This document shows, piece by piece, positions 41,581 through 50,818 of a stretch of DNA of 64,000 nt. This stretch comes from Murdochiella vaginalis (GTDB lineage Bacteria; Bacillota; Clostridia; Tissierellales; Peptoniphilaceae): contig NZ_LT632322.1 of NCBI RefSeq assembly GCF_900119705.1, positions 1,550,001 through 1,614,000 of the forward strand, written 5' to 3'. The notes beneath the pieces are model-generated. The model was not told the origin of the DNA, made no database searches, and was given only the letters and a program-made list of their open reading frames with translations. A program made the position numbers and the translations under genes. Numbering within the stretch: the first letter of the stretch is position 1; each line of letters opens with the position of its first letter.

Positions 41581-41621
41581 AACGAGAAAAGGCAACCTTG
41601 GAATAGGGGCAGATGTTTTTT

Positions 41622-41630
41622 TGCTATAAT
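41622..41630 (+). promoter_or_regulatory. Extended -10 promoter of the surface protein gene
   Basis: TGCTATAAT is an extended -10 box about 100 bp upstream of the chosen start codon. No convincing -35 is present at the normal distance, as expected for extended -10 promoters. Confidence 0.55.
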
Positions 41631-41731
41631 GAGGAAGAAGCGATAGATACGTCAGGATGAAAGAAGATAGAGACTCGCTTGACGGTAAGAAAAAGGGGAA
41701 CAATCGCGTGGGAAAAGAGAGGAAAGTGAAA

Positions 41732-43405
41732 ATGAAGAAAAAAGCACTGGGAGCAGCACTACTATCTTTTTTGCTGGTCTTTAGCATGATTTTCGGCCTC
41801 CTGCTGGGAAATGTCCGGGCAGAGGTAGTTCCTGACCCGGAGGGCATTTCGTATGATGCCGATGGGAATCTGAACATTGCAAATCAAAAAGATTTGCAGA
41901 CGGAAATCGAAAAAGCACGCTCGTTAGGCGTAAAGGTCAATGTGAGTGAAAACAAGAACCCGGCTTTATATGTTGGTGATACGGCTGCGTTAAATGCAGC
42001 AATAACGACTATTGAAAACCAGAATCACGCCGCAATAACAAATTTAAAAGCCGCTGTCGAGCAGCAAAAGGTGAATAACGATGCATATAAAGAGCAGCTC
42101 GTTCAGTCTTTCAAAGATGCCAACGGCCAGACCTGGTCTTATGATGACTTGCGTCGTTTAGTGTTATCGCCATCCGAACTGGATGCATATAAAAGCGATC
42201 CTACGGTCTTGCTCGCAAAAGTGATCCAGCGCTTTTCGGAATCCTCCGTCGTGACCGCAAATAAAAATACGAAGCGAGGAGAAACACATCTCGCCGAAAA
42301 AGACTTTTTAACTACCGGGGATACAATTCGCTACAACAACGTGTTTACCGACCGTCGAAGCGGAAAAATTGTCGATCTTCTCATAACAATAGGCAACATT
42401 GAAGAAATACAGGGCATCAAGGAGAATGCCACCAGAGTACCGGTAACAAAAACCACATTAATAGGCGGTCTTCCAGATCAACCTCGCTTCTTTTATGGAA
42501 GACATGACGTCACCATGGATGTCAAATTTCTCGAGAACGGTACAGACAATCCAATTTCCATTATACCTATCTTGCTTTTTGTCGATGTGGATCACTATCA
42601 AGGTGTGAAAGTAACCAATGCTGCGATCATCGGCGCCTTGCCCGGAAAAAACGTCGCGAGTGATCAAAATCGCCCCGGAGTGTACGCTGCAACAGTTAAT
42701 ACAGATGATCGCCCCGATGGAGGAAGCAATGTTTACTGGCTGATGTTTGGTGCCCAGGAAACCACCGGCTTCACATATACCTTCTATGCGCATACCGTTG
42801 ACGGACTAAATGTTTATCAGGGTATAGGGGCCATGGATAGTGTCATGAAAGACGGCTACACCCCACCAACCAAGCCTCAGCAGGAAGTCGTTACGGTGAA
42901 CGTCTTAAAACAGCCGATCTATCACCAGGTTTCCTACCAGTTTATGGGCAATTATCCCAAGAAGGCGAAGCTTCCGACCGACGCAACGAAATATGCCGTT
43001 GGGCAACAGCTTAACGTGGCGGCAGAGCCGGATAAAATCTCCGGATGGACATTCTTGGGTTGGTTTGAAGATCAGACACTGAAGACTCCCATCAAAGCCC
43101 ACCCTGTCAATACCAACGAAATAATCTACGGCGCATGGAAAAGAAAGCCTACTCCGCCAACAATCTCTTCCAGCGTGAGCAGTTCGTTGCCACCAAGCTC
43201 CGACTCGATGAGCACTGTTCCGGGCATTCCCCAGACACCGGAGCAGCCGCCGGAAACGTCGAGCACGCCGAAGCCGACGAAGACGAATGCTAAAGCACCG
43301 AGGACCGGGGAATTGGAGAATCGCATGTGGGGTATCACCCTGCTTGGCCTTGCAACTGCGGCCGTCGGTTTTGCAACGATCGAGAGAAAGAAATCGAAAC
43401 GCTAA
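41732..43405 (+). CDS. Cell-wall-anchored surface protein with SHIRT/adhesin-like domain
   Basis: A 557-residue exported protein. The signal peptide has a Lys-rich start, a hydrophobic core and an ARA-like cleavage site near residue 30 (GNVRAE). A helical stalk follows (NAAITTIENQNHAAITNLKA), then a beta-rich region of about 180-390 that recalls surface-adhesin domains. A SHIRT/InlB-repeat-like module follows with YAVGQQLNVAAEPDKISGWT and FLGWFEDQ. A Pro/Ser/Thr-rich wall-spanning stretch and a sortase-type end complete it: APRTGE in place of LPXTG, a hydrophobic segment, and RKKSKR. The ATG at 41732 follows AGAGGAAAG; an ATG 25 codons earlier would add a charged stretch that does not suit a signal peptide. 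Ligand unknown. Confidence 0.82.
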   Translation: MKKKALGAALLSFLLVFSMIFGLLLGNVRAEVVPDPEGISYDADGNLNIANQKDLQTEIEKARSLGVKVNVSENKNPALYVGDTAALNAAITTIENQNHAAITNLKAAVEQQKVNNDAYKEQLVQSFKDANGQTWSYDDLRRLVLSPSELDAYKSDPTVLLAKVIQRFSESSVVTANKNTKRGETHLAEKDFLTTGDTIRYNNVFTDRRSGKIVDLLITIGNIEEIQGIKENATRVPVTKTTLIGGLPDQPRFFYGRHDVTMDVKFLENGTDNPISIIPILLFVDVDHYQGVKVTNAAIIGALPGKNVASDQNRPGVYAATVNTDDRPDGGSNVYWLMFGAQETTGFTYTFYAHTVDGLNVYQGIGAMDSVMKDGYTPPTKPQQEVVTVNVLKQPIYHQVSYQFMGNYPKKAKLPTDATKYAVGQQLNVAAEPDKISGWTFLGWFEDQTLKTPIKAHPVNTNEIIYGAWKRKPTPPTISSSVSSSLPPSSDSMSTVPGIPQTPEQPPETSSTPKPTKTNAKAPRTGELENRMWGITLLGLATAAVGFATIERKKSKR

Positions 43406-43426
43406 GCAAAAAAGATAGAAGAAACA

Positions 43427-43466
43427 AAAGGGAAGGCATCGCGTAGATGCCCTCCCTTTCTTTCTT
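43427..43466. terminator. Bidirectional terminator between the surface protein and HAD genes
   Basis: AAAGGGA..GGCATC pairs with GATGCC..TCCCTTT around GCGTA with one mismatch, with A-rich sequence before and a T/C-rich tract after. It serves the two convergent genes. Confidence 0.85.
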
Positions 43467-43491
43467 CACACGCCATTTCTGAATCTTGTTT

Positions 43492-44364
43492 CTACCTTTC
43501 CGGCATAAGCCGCGCCAAAAACTGGTAAATTCCGCCGGCATTATTGGATCCCGTGCGGTACTTCGCTGTTGCCGCCGCTCGATCGGAGGCTTTTTCCATC
43601 GCCACACTCACCCCGGCATAGGCCAACATGGGAATATCATTATCTTCGTCCCCAAAGGCCACGATTTCATCCGGCATGATGTCATAGCGATCCGCATATT
43701 CCTGCAACCCGGTGCCCTTGTTGATGCCACGCATCATGGCCTCAAAATACGTTTCCGCCGAAAACGCGCCGTAGATATCGGCTTCATAGTCATCTTTTAC
43801 CATGGCCTGCGCCTTTAAAATCAGCGAACGGTCGCCTAAAACGCAAGCTTTTACCGGTTCCTCCGGAAGCGGCGTACTCAAGTCATAGTGTTCCACTTTC
43901 ATCGACGTCACTTTTTCAATGCGTTCCAGTCCCTTTTCCATGGATATCCCAAAGTAGGTAAGCCCTTCTCGTTTCGGCACGTCTACATAAATTTTCTCGC
44001 GTCCATAGGCGATCAATGTCAATAGAAATGGCTTCCATAGCTGAAAATAGTGCTGTGCGGATGCAATTGTCAGGGTGTGTCGCCAAAGTTCCTTTTCCAC
44101 GCCCAGTTGGTAGGCATGCCCGCCGTTTGCGCCGATGATGACGCCTTCGTGGCGATCCATTTGCAATTCGCGCGCATAGCGCATCATGCTCTGAATGGGG
44201 CGCCCGGAAATTAAGGTCAGTCGAATGCCCTCTTCTTGCCAGGCAATGAGCAACTCTTTGGTACGCTGCTCAATCGTTAGGTCCGACTGGAGGATGGTAC
44301 CATCCATATCCGATGCGATCAGACGCAACGGATGTCCGTTCGGAAGGAGTATCGTTTTTGTCAT
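43492..44364 (-). CDS. Cof-type HAD-IIB family phosphatase
   Basis: A 290-residue HAD hydrolase of the Cof/YidA type. Motif I is IASDMDGTILQSDL, motif II the Ser in TLISGRPIQSM, the C2B cap lies in the middle, motif III the Lys in GINKGTGLQEYAD, and motif IV GDEDNDIPMLAYAGVSVAMEKASD. Such enzymes dephosphorylate sugar phosphates, pyridoxal phosphate or flavin phosphates with wide specificity. AAGAGGAAG precedes the ATG at 44364; an open extension upstream has no site. It is convergent with the surface protein gene and divergent from ppk1. Confidence 0.88.
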   Translation of the reverse strand: MTKTILLPNGHPLRLIASDMDGTILQSDLTIEQRTKELLIAWQEEGIRLTLISGRPIQSMMRYARELQMDRHEGVIIGANGGHAYQLGVEKELWRHTLTIASAQHYFQLWKPFLLTLIAYGREKIYVDVPKREGLTYFGISMEKGLERIEKVTSMKVEHYDLSTPLPEEPVKACVLGDRSLILKAQAMVKDDYEADIYGAFSAETYFEAMMRGINKGTGLQEYADRYDIMPDEIVAFGDEDNDIPMLAYAGVSVAMEKASDRAAATAKYRTGSNNAGGIYQFLARLMPER

Positions 44365-44614
44365 TCTTCCTCTTTTCTTTGTTTCTGCGCTTGCACCTTC
44401 TCTGTCACCGCTCCTGCGGCGACGGCAAGCGCCTCTTTTCTTCTCTTTGTTCCCTGCCAGTATAACCGATTTTTTATCTTCGCTCATGCGCAAACAGAGA
44501 AAAGCGGGCAAAAACGACCGATTTTAACCTGTTTCTAACACAAACCCGTCGGTTCATTCGAGACTAAGGATATAATACCAATAGATCATCATCACGGGCA
44601 TCAGGGAGGACGAA

Positions 44615-47320
44615 ATGAGCGAACAACGTACCGTACAACCAAATGAGGACAAATTACGCGAAAACAAGAAGCAAGCCAAGGGCTCGGATACCAGTTTTAC
44701 CCAGAATCGCGAGCTTTCCTGGCTGGAATTTAATCGCCACGTCCTGCAGGAAAGTACCGATCCTCGTGTTCCACTTTATGAGCGTTTTAAGTTTATCGCC
44801 ATTTTTACTAGCAATCTCAGCGAATTCTTCCGGGTGCGCGTCGGATCGCTTATGAATTTAAAGGAATGGAAGGGTAATGTTCTTGACAACAAGACGGGCT
44901 GGAATGCCGATGAGCAGCTTTCCCATGTCTTTGCGGAAATGCCGCAGCTCTATGCTGAACGCGATGCCGCTTTCGCACAATTAAGCGATGCGCTGGAGCT
45001 TTCCGGTGTGCATCACAAAAGCATGGAAAACCTGACCAAGTCGGAGGCGAAATTCATTGCCAGCTATTATGAAACCAATGTTTTGCCGCTTTTGTCGCCG
45101 CTGATTATCAATGCGCGTCATCCATTCCCACACATGGTCAACCAAATGCTGTATATATTCTGCGACGTGGAAGACCTCAAGGGCATCGAGTATTATGCTC
45201 TCATCGGCGTCCCGGCCTGGATCTCACCCATTGTTTTCTTTCCGGAAGGAGCCTCGTATGTGCTGCTGGAAGAAATCATTATGGATCAAGCGGCGACGCT
45301 GCTGAGCGGCTTCAAGATTAAGGATTCCGCCGTCATTTCATTAACACGCAATGCGGATATCGATCTGGATGACGGCATCGACGAGATGGAGGGCAACCTT
45401 TTACAGGCCATGAAAAAGGCGATAAAAAAGCGGAATCGTCTTGCACCGGTGCGTCTGGAAATTCAGGGTTCGCTTCCGAAAGCATCCATTAAATTCCTGT
45501 TGAAATATCACCGTCTAGACAATACCCAGGTATATTTCAGCAAGGCCCCCTTGCGCATGAAATACGTCTTCGCGATTGAGGATCTGTTAACGCCCAAGCA
45601 GAAAGATCAGCTCTGCTATCGGTCCTTCGCGCCACAGCCTTCCCCCATGTTTTTGCCCGATGTGCCCGTCATTGACCAGGTGTTTCAGGAGGATAAGCTG
45701 CTGCACTATCCGTATGAGTCGATGGAGCCATTCCTTCGCATGTTAAAAGAAGCGGCGCAGGATCCGACCGTGATCTCTATTTCCATTACCATCTATCGTA
45801 TGGCCTCCATTTCCAAGGTGGCGGAATATTTAGCCATGGCAGCGGAAAATGGCAAGGATGTGCTGGCCCTGATGGAATTGCGAGCTCGTTTCGATGAAGA
45901 AAACAACATAGACTACTCGGAACGTCTGGAACAGGCGGGCTGCACCGTGATTTACGGTCTCGAAGACTACAAGGTGCATTCCAAAATCTGTCATATTGCA
46001 CTCTACCGGGAAGGCAAAGTACGCGAGATCACGCAGATCGGAACCGGCAATTACAACGAAAAAACGGCAAAGCAATACACCGATTTAAGCTACTTCACGG
46101 CGGATGAGCGCATCGGTGCGGATGCCGGAGCCTTTTTCAAAAACATGCTCATCAGCAAAGTCGACGGCCGCTATGACAAATTATGCGTTGCTCCTACGGG
46201 CATTAAGCCGATGTTGTTGACGCTGATTGATCGCGAGATTTTGCGGGTCAAAAACGGCGAAGATGCGCGCATCCTCTTGAAATGCAATTCCATCACCGAA
46301 CGCGATCTGATGGACAAGCTTTCCGAGGCCTCGAACGCCGGCGTTCATATTGTGATGATTGTTCGAGGCATCTGCTGTCTTTTGCCCGGCATCCCCGGCA
46401 AAACCGAAAATATTCGGGTGCTGTCCGTAGTCGGCCGTTTTTTGGAACATCACCGCATTTATTGCTTCGGTGCGAACCGCGAAGATATGTATATTTCTTC
46501 TGCCGATCTGATGACGCGCAATTTAGTGAATCGCGTCGAAATCGCCGTGCCGATTCAGCAGGATGCCATTCGACAACGCATCAGTCATATTTTGGATGTG
46601 TTTCTGGCCGATGATGCCAAGGCACGGGAGCTCTTCTCCGACGGCAGCTATCGCCGCGTACAAGGAACAAAAGGTCTCTCCGCACAATCCCGCTTCATGG
46701 AAGAAGCGGAGGACGCCGCAGGAAGATTCCGGGAAGAATTGCGGGCAAGAGAAAAGCCGGTCTCTGCGCCCGCTACTACACCAAAACAGACGCCCGCACC
46801 GGCACCCGCGCCAAAACTGACCCCTGCACCCACTACTGCACCAAAACCGACACCTGCACCTGCGGCCGAACCGAAGCCGACGCCTGCGCCCGCGCCTGCA
46901 TCAATACCGACATCGGCACCCGCGGCCGAACCAAAGCCAACGCTCGCACCCGTAACAGCTCCAACGCCTAAAGTAACACCGAAAACGGAAAAGACACAAA
47001 AAGCAGGCGAGGTGACTCGTCACGGTACTCTACACCAAGCCATCCAGGCTGCAACACAAAAACCGCAGCAACCGCCAGTCGCGCCTGTGACACAAAAGCC
47101 GCAGCAGACAGACCATGCTGACGTCACAACACAAAAACCACAAAACACGATTTCTGTTCCGGCATCGGAAGAAACAGGCAAAGAGGATAACGCGCAGACG
47201 GCCGCAAAAGCAGCGCCAACTGAAAGCGCGTCAACGTCTAACAAGGAAAAAAGTGCGCCAAAAGCTGCCGAACCACGTAGCTTGTGGCAAAAAATTAAGG
47301 CGTTTTTCCATCGCGGATGA
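44615..47320 (+). CDS. ppk1: Polyphosphate kinase 1 with proline-rich C-terminal tail
   Basis: A 901-residue protein. Residues of about 28-700 are a complete PPK1, which reversibly makes polyphosphate from ATP. FTQNRELSWLEFNRHVL opens the N-domain, LSEFFRVRVGSL follows, the catalytic His lies in YKVHSKICHIAL near residue 455, and the second His region in EHHRIYCFG near 610. SADLMTRNLVNRVEIAVPI and DVFLADDAKARELF close the core. The last 200 residues are a low-complexity tail of Pro-Ala-Thr-Lys repeats such as PKPTPAPAAE, then Gln- and Ser-rich sequence, ending in a basic amphipathic SLWQKIKAFFHR. Normal PPK1 ends near residue 700. GGGAGG precedes the ATG. Confidence 0.93.
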   Translation: MSEQRTVQPNEDKLRENKKQAKGSDTSFTQNRELSWLEFNRHVLQESTDPRVPLYERFKFIAIFTSNLSEFFRVRVGSLMNLKEWKGNVLDNKTGWNADEQLSHVFAEMPQLYAERDAAFAQLSDALELSGVHHKSMENLTKSEAKFIASYYETNVLPLLSPLIINARHPFPHMVNQMLYIFCDVEDLKGIEYYALIGVPAWISPIVFFPEGASYVLLEEIIMDQAATLLSGFKIKDSAVISLTRNADIDLDDGIDEMEGNLLQAMKKAIKKRNRLAPVRLEIQGSLPKASIKFLLKYHRLDNTQVYFSKAPLRMKYVFAIEDLLTPKQKDQLCYRSFAPQPSPMFLPDVPVIDQVFQEDKLLHYPYESMEPFLRMLKEAAQDPTVISISITIYRMASISKVAEYLAMAAENGKDVLALMELRARFDEENNIDYSERLEQAGCTVIYGLEDYKVHSKICHIALYREGKVREITQIGTGNYNEKTAKQYTDLSYFTADERIGADAGAFFKNMLISKVDGRYDKLCVAPTGIKPMLLTLIDREILRVKNGEDARILLKCNSITERDLMDKLSEASNAGVHIVMIVRGICCLLPGIPGKTENIRVLSVVGRFLEHHRIYCFGANREDMYISSADLMTRNLVNRVEIAVPIQQDAIRQRISHILDVFLADDAKARELFSDGSYRRVQGTKGLSAQSRFMEEAEDAAGRFREELRAREKPVSAPATTPKQTPAPAPAPKLTPAPTTAPKPTPAPAAEPKPTPAPAPASIPTSAPAAEPKPTLAPVTAPTPKVTPKTEKTQKAGEVTRHGTLHQAIQAATQKPQQPPVAPVTQKPQQTDHADVTTQKPQNTISVPASEETGKEDNAQTAAKAAPTESASTSNKEKSAPKAAEPRSLWQKIKAFFHRG

Positions 47321-47345
47321 CTTTGAAAAACGCCTTGCATCATTA

Positions 47346-47422
47346 AAAAAACGCCGTGCTGTGTGCGCAAGCGAAACTACTTTATTTCTCGGTGTTTCGC
47401 CTGCCCTCGGCACGGCGTTTTT
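47346..47422. terminator. Large bidirectional terminator overlapping the end of tadA
   Basis: AAAAACGCCGTGC (left) pairs with GCACGGCGTTTTT (right), enclosing a second stem GCGAAAC/GTTTCGC. The right arm lies within the last codons of tadA. It can end both ppk1 and tadA transcripts. Confidence 0.75.
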
Positions 47423-47879
47423 GAAAAAAAGTCCGAAGAAGATTTGCGGAAACGTCCGCATAGAGCCCGGATGTGACCGGAAAGGCATGCAGATTATCCC
47501 CATGGCCGAGAATGGCAAACTGGGATCCGCAGCCGCCGCGTTCCGGGTCATCGGCGCCGTAAACAAGGCGACCGAGACGCGCATGAAGCATGGCGCCGGC
47601 GCACATCACACAAGGTTCCAACGTGACATAGAGTGTCATCTCGGTCAACCGACGTCCGTATCGACGACCGGCAGCTTCCAGAAGCAATAATTCTGCATGC
47701 GCGAGTCCGTTATGATCGCGTTCGACGCGGTTGATGCCTTCCGCCACTACGACGCCACGGCATACTAAAACAGCACCGACAGGCACTTCGCCCAAGGATG
47801 CTGCCCACCGTGCTAAACGCAACGCGCGACGCATATAGTGTCGGTCTATCACGCGGCGCGGGAAACAGACGACCGCCAT
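47382..47879 (-). CDS. tadA: tRNA-specific adenosine deaminase TadA
   Basis: A 165-residue cytidine-deaminase-fold enzyme that converts A34 to inosine in tRNA-Arg(ACG). Zinc motifs are HAELLLL (HAE) and TLEPCVMCAGAML (PCxxC), with GEVPVGAVLV and the RLVYGADDPERGGCGS loop typical of TadA. The start is uncertain: 47879 has GGAGG nine bases upstream and gives the normal length, whereas an ATG overlapping the uvrA stop (47954) would add 25 basic residues ([15 protein letters not shown]). The gene follows uvrA closely and is the last of a repair operon. Confidence 0.88.
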   Translation of the reverse strand: MAVVCFPRRVIDRHYMRRALRLARWAASLGEVPVGAVLVCRGVVVAEGINRVERDHNGLAHAELLLLEAAGRRYGRRLTEMTLYVTLEPCVMCAGAMLHARLGRLVYGADDPERGGCGSQFAILGHGDNLHAFPVTSGLYADVSANLLRTFFQKRRAEGRRNTEK

Positions 47880-47950
47880 GGGACGCTGCCTCCCCTTCGG
47901 TCCGCGCAAAACCTTCTTTAATTGCGCACGACGCATGAATCGCATGTCCC

Positions 47951-50794
47951 TCATCCTTGCTCTTTTAAACGATCCCGTTCCAGAATGGGCTGTAGATACT
48001 TTCCGGTATAGGATCCTTTTACGCGACAAACTTCTTCCGGCGTGCCTTCGGCTACAATTTGGCCGCCGCCGTCTCCCCCTTCCGGGCCCAGATCGACCAG
48101 ATAATCCGCCACTTTAATCACATCCAGATTATGCTCAATGACGACAATCGTGTTTCCTTGATCAATCAGGCGCGTAAATACCTTGATGAGCTTATCAATA
48201 TCTGCCACGTGCAAGCCTGTAGTGGGCTCGTCCAGAATATAAATGGTTTTACCCGTGGACACTTTTCCGAGCTCCGCCGCCAATTTGACACGCTGGGCTT
48301 CACCGCCGGAAAGCTCCGTCGACGGCTGGCCGATCTTGAGATATCCCAGGCCCACGTCCACCAATGTTTGCAGCTTGCGGGCAATGCCCTTATGGTTGCG
48401 GAAAAATTCCAGTCCCTCTTCGATGGTCATTTCCAACACGTCGGAGATGGTTTTTCCGCGGTAATGCACCTGCAGGGTTTCGTGGTTGTACCGATGCCCG
48501 TGGCAGACTTCACACGGAACGTAGACGTCGGGAAGAAAGTGCATCTCCACCTTGATGGTGCCATCCCCCCGGCAGGCCTCGCAGCGCCCGCCCTTCACGT
48601 TGAAGGAGAAGCGTCCCTTGTCAAAGCCGCGCATTTTTGCTTCATTCGTCTGGGCAAAGACGTCCCGGATGAGATCAAAGACCTTCGTATACGTTGCCGG
48701 ATTGGAGCGCGGTGTACGCCCGATGGGCGATTGGTCAATTTCAATGACTTTGTCCAGTTCTTTTTCACCGCGAATGCTGCGATAGGCACCCGGACGCAAA
48801 TGCGCTTGGTTCAGGCGATTCGCCAGCACTTTGTATAAAATGCCCTCCACAAAGGAGCTCTTTCCGGAACCTGATACGCCCGTAATGCACGTCAAAACGC
48901 CCAGCGGCAAACGGATATCGATGTTCTTCAAGTTATTTTCCTGACATCCCAACACTTCCATCCAGCCGGTGGGTTTGCGACGTTCGACCGGCACGGGAAT
49001 GAATTTACGGTGGGCAAGATAATCGCCCGTGATGGAGTTCGGATTGGCGCAGATGTCATCGAAGGTGCCTTCCGCGACCAAAGTGCCACCCTGAATGCCT
49101 GCTCCGGGGCCGATGTCCACAATCCAGTCGGCCGCGCGCATGGTGTCTTCATCATGTTCGACGACGATGAGGGTGTTGCCCAGATCGCGCAGATTTTTTA
49201 AGGCGCCGAGCAGACGATCGTTATCGCGCTGGTGCAGACCGATGGACGGCTCATCTAGCACGTAAACGACACCCACCAGCCCCGCGCCGATTTGCGTGGC
49301 CAAACGAATGCGCTGACTTTCCCCGCCGGAGAGCGTGGCCGCATAACGATCCAAGGTCAAATAGTCGAGTCCGACATCCACCAGAAATTGCAGGCGCGCC
49401 TTGACTTCCTTGAGAATCGGACGCGCAATGATGGCCTCCGCTTCGGTAAAGGTGAGCGTATCCACCCAGGCCAATGCCTCATGGATAGACATACGGTTAA
49501 ATTCGGCAATGTTTTTTTCGCCAATATGGATGGCCAGCGCTTCCGGACGCAGACGATCCCCGTGACAGGTTGTACAGGTGTTTTCCGCCATATATTCGCG
49601 GATGCGCTGCTGCATAAAATCGGAATTGGTCTGATGGTACCGGCGCGTTAAATTGGGAATGACGCCTTCCCAGGCATCATAGTATGTTTTTTGGCCGGAG
49701 AAATGCGAATCAAACCGAAAACGCAGCTTTTTCCCCTTCGTTCCATAGAGAATCGCATCGGTGACTTCCTTCGGCGCTTCGCCGATGGGCCGATCCGTCG
49801 GCCAATCATAGAGCGCGCAGAGCGCATGAATCATCTCGTAATAGTAGGTGCCCTTCACGGAAGTCGCAAACGGCGCAATGGCTCCCTCGTCGATGGAAAG
49901 ATCGGGATTGGGAATGCAGAGTTTGGCATCCACCGCAATATGGAAGCCGATGCCGTTGCAATCGGGGCAGGCCCCCTGCGGGCTGTTAAACGACAGCAGA
50001 CGCGGCTCAATTTCTTCGATGACCATGTGTCCGTTAGGACAGGCAAGCTTCGAGGAATAACGGTGCAGTTCTCCGTCTACGACCTGAATGGAACAGCTGC
50101 CATTCGCCTGTTTCAGTGCCGTTTCAATGGACATGGCAAGCCGCGAACGCATCCCGTCGCGGCGCACCAGACGATCCACGACAATGGCGATGGAATGCTT
50201 CGTATTTTTGTCCAATTCCGGCTGTGTGCCGAGATCATACATCTCTCCATCCACCAGCACACGGGTAAAGCCTTGCCGCTCTAAATTGGTGAAAATCTTA
50301 TCGTGGCGTCCCTTTTTGTCGCGCACCACAGGTGAAAGCACGAGAAAGCGCGTTTTTTCGGGAAACGCCATCACCTCTTCGACGATCTGATCCACCGCCA
50401 TAGCGCGAATCGGCTCGCCGCATACCGGACAGACTGCCTTTCCCACTTTGGCGTAAAGCAGGCGTAGATAGTCATGAATTTCCGTCACCGTGCCCACGGT
50501 GGAACGCGGGTTGCGGTTGGTCGTTTTCTGGTCAATGGAGATGGCCGGCGACAGGCCTTCCACAAGGTCGACATCCGGCTTGTCCATCTGCCCCAAAAAC
50601 ATGCGCGCATAGCTGGAAAGACTTTCCACGTAGCGACGCTGTCCCTCGGCATAAATCGTATCAAAGGCTAACGAGCTTTTTCCGGAGCCGGAAAGCCCGG
50701 TCATCACAATCAGTTTGTTGCGCGGCAGCGTCAAATCCAAGTTTTTCAGATTGTTGACGCGCGCACCGCGTATAACAATGTTTTCGAGTGTCAT
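47951..50794 (-). CDS. uvrA: Excinuclease ABC subunit UvrA
   Basis: A 947-residue DNA damage-recognition ATPase. The first ABC half has [14 protein letters not shown] near residue 33, a zinc module (CPVCGEPI and CPDCNGIG), the UvrB-binding region and the signature [16 protein letters not shown]. The second half has [15 protein letters not shown] near residue 640, the zinc module [20 protein letters not shown] and the signature [17 protein letters not shown], followed by a glycine-rich end. All are normal for UvrA. The start [11 protein letters not shown] at 50794 has GAAAGG at suitable spacing; an ATG two codons earlier touches that site. uvrB lies 24 bp upstream. Confidence 0.97.
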   Translation of the reverse strand: MTLENIVIRGARVNNLKNLDLTLPRNKLIVMTGLSGSGKSSLAFDTIYAEGQRRYVESLSSYARMFLGQMDKPDVDLVEGLSPAISIDQKTTNRNPRSTVGTVTEIHDYLRLLYAKVGKAVCPVCGEPIRAMAVDQIVEEVMAFPEKTRFLVLSPVVRDKKGRHDKIFTNLERQGFTRVLVDGEMYDLGTQPELDKNTKHSIAIVVDRLVRRDGMRSRLAMSIETALKQANGSCSIQVVDGELHRYSSKLACPNGHMVIEEIEPRLLSFNSPQGACPDCNGIGFHIAVDAKLCIPNPDLSIDEGAIAPFATSVKGTYYYEMIHALCALYDWPTDRPIGEAPKEVTDAILYGTKGKKLRFRFDSHFSGQKTYYDAWEGVIPNLTRRYHQTNSDFMQQRIREYMAENTCTTCHGDRLRPEALAIHIGEKNIAEFNRMSIHEALAWVDTLTFTEAEAIIARPILKEVKARLQFLVDVGLDYLTLDRYAATLSGGESQRIRLATQIGAGLVGVVYVLDEPSIGLHQRDNDRLLGALKNLRDLGNTLIVVEHDEDTMRAADWIVDIGPGAGIQGGTLVAEGTFDDICANPNSITGDYLAHRKFIPVPVERRKPTGWMEVLGCQENNLKNIDIRLPLGVLTCITGVSGSGKSSFVEGILYKVLANRLNQAHLRPGAYRSIRGEKELDKVIEIDQSPIGRTPRSNPATYTKVFDLIRDVFAQTNEAKMRGFDKGRFSFNVKGGRCEACRGDGTIKVEMHFLPDVYVPCEVCHGHRYNHETLQVHYRGKTISDVLEMTIEEGLEFFRNHKGIARKLQTLVDVGLGYLKIGQPSTELSGGEAQRVKLAAELGKVSTGKTIYILDEPTTGLHVADIDKLIKVFTRLIDQGNTIVVIEHNLDVIKVADYLVDLGPEGGDGGGQIVAEGTPEEVCRVKGSYTGKYLQPILERDRLKEQG

Positions 50795-50818
50795 GTCCAT
50801 CCTTTCTATACAATTTGC

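Noticed and set aside
46770-47010. Tandem DNA repeat in the ppk1 tail
   Set aside because: The repeats are at the amino-acid level (Pro-Ala-Thr-Lys) with variable codons and unit lengths, not a true tandem or CRISPR-like DNA array.
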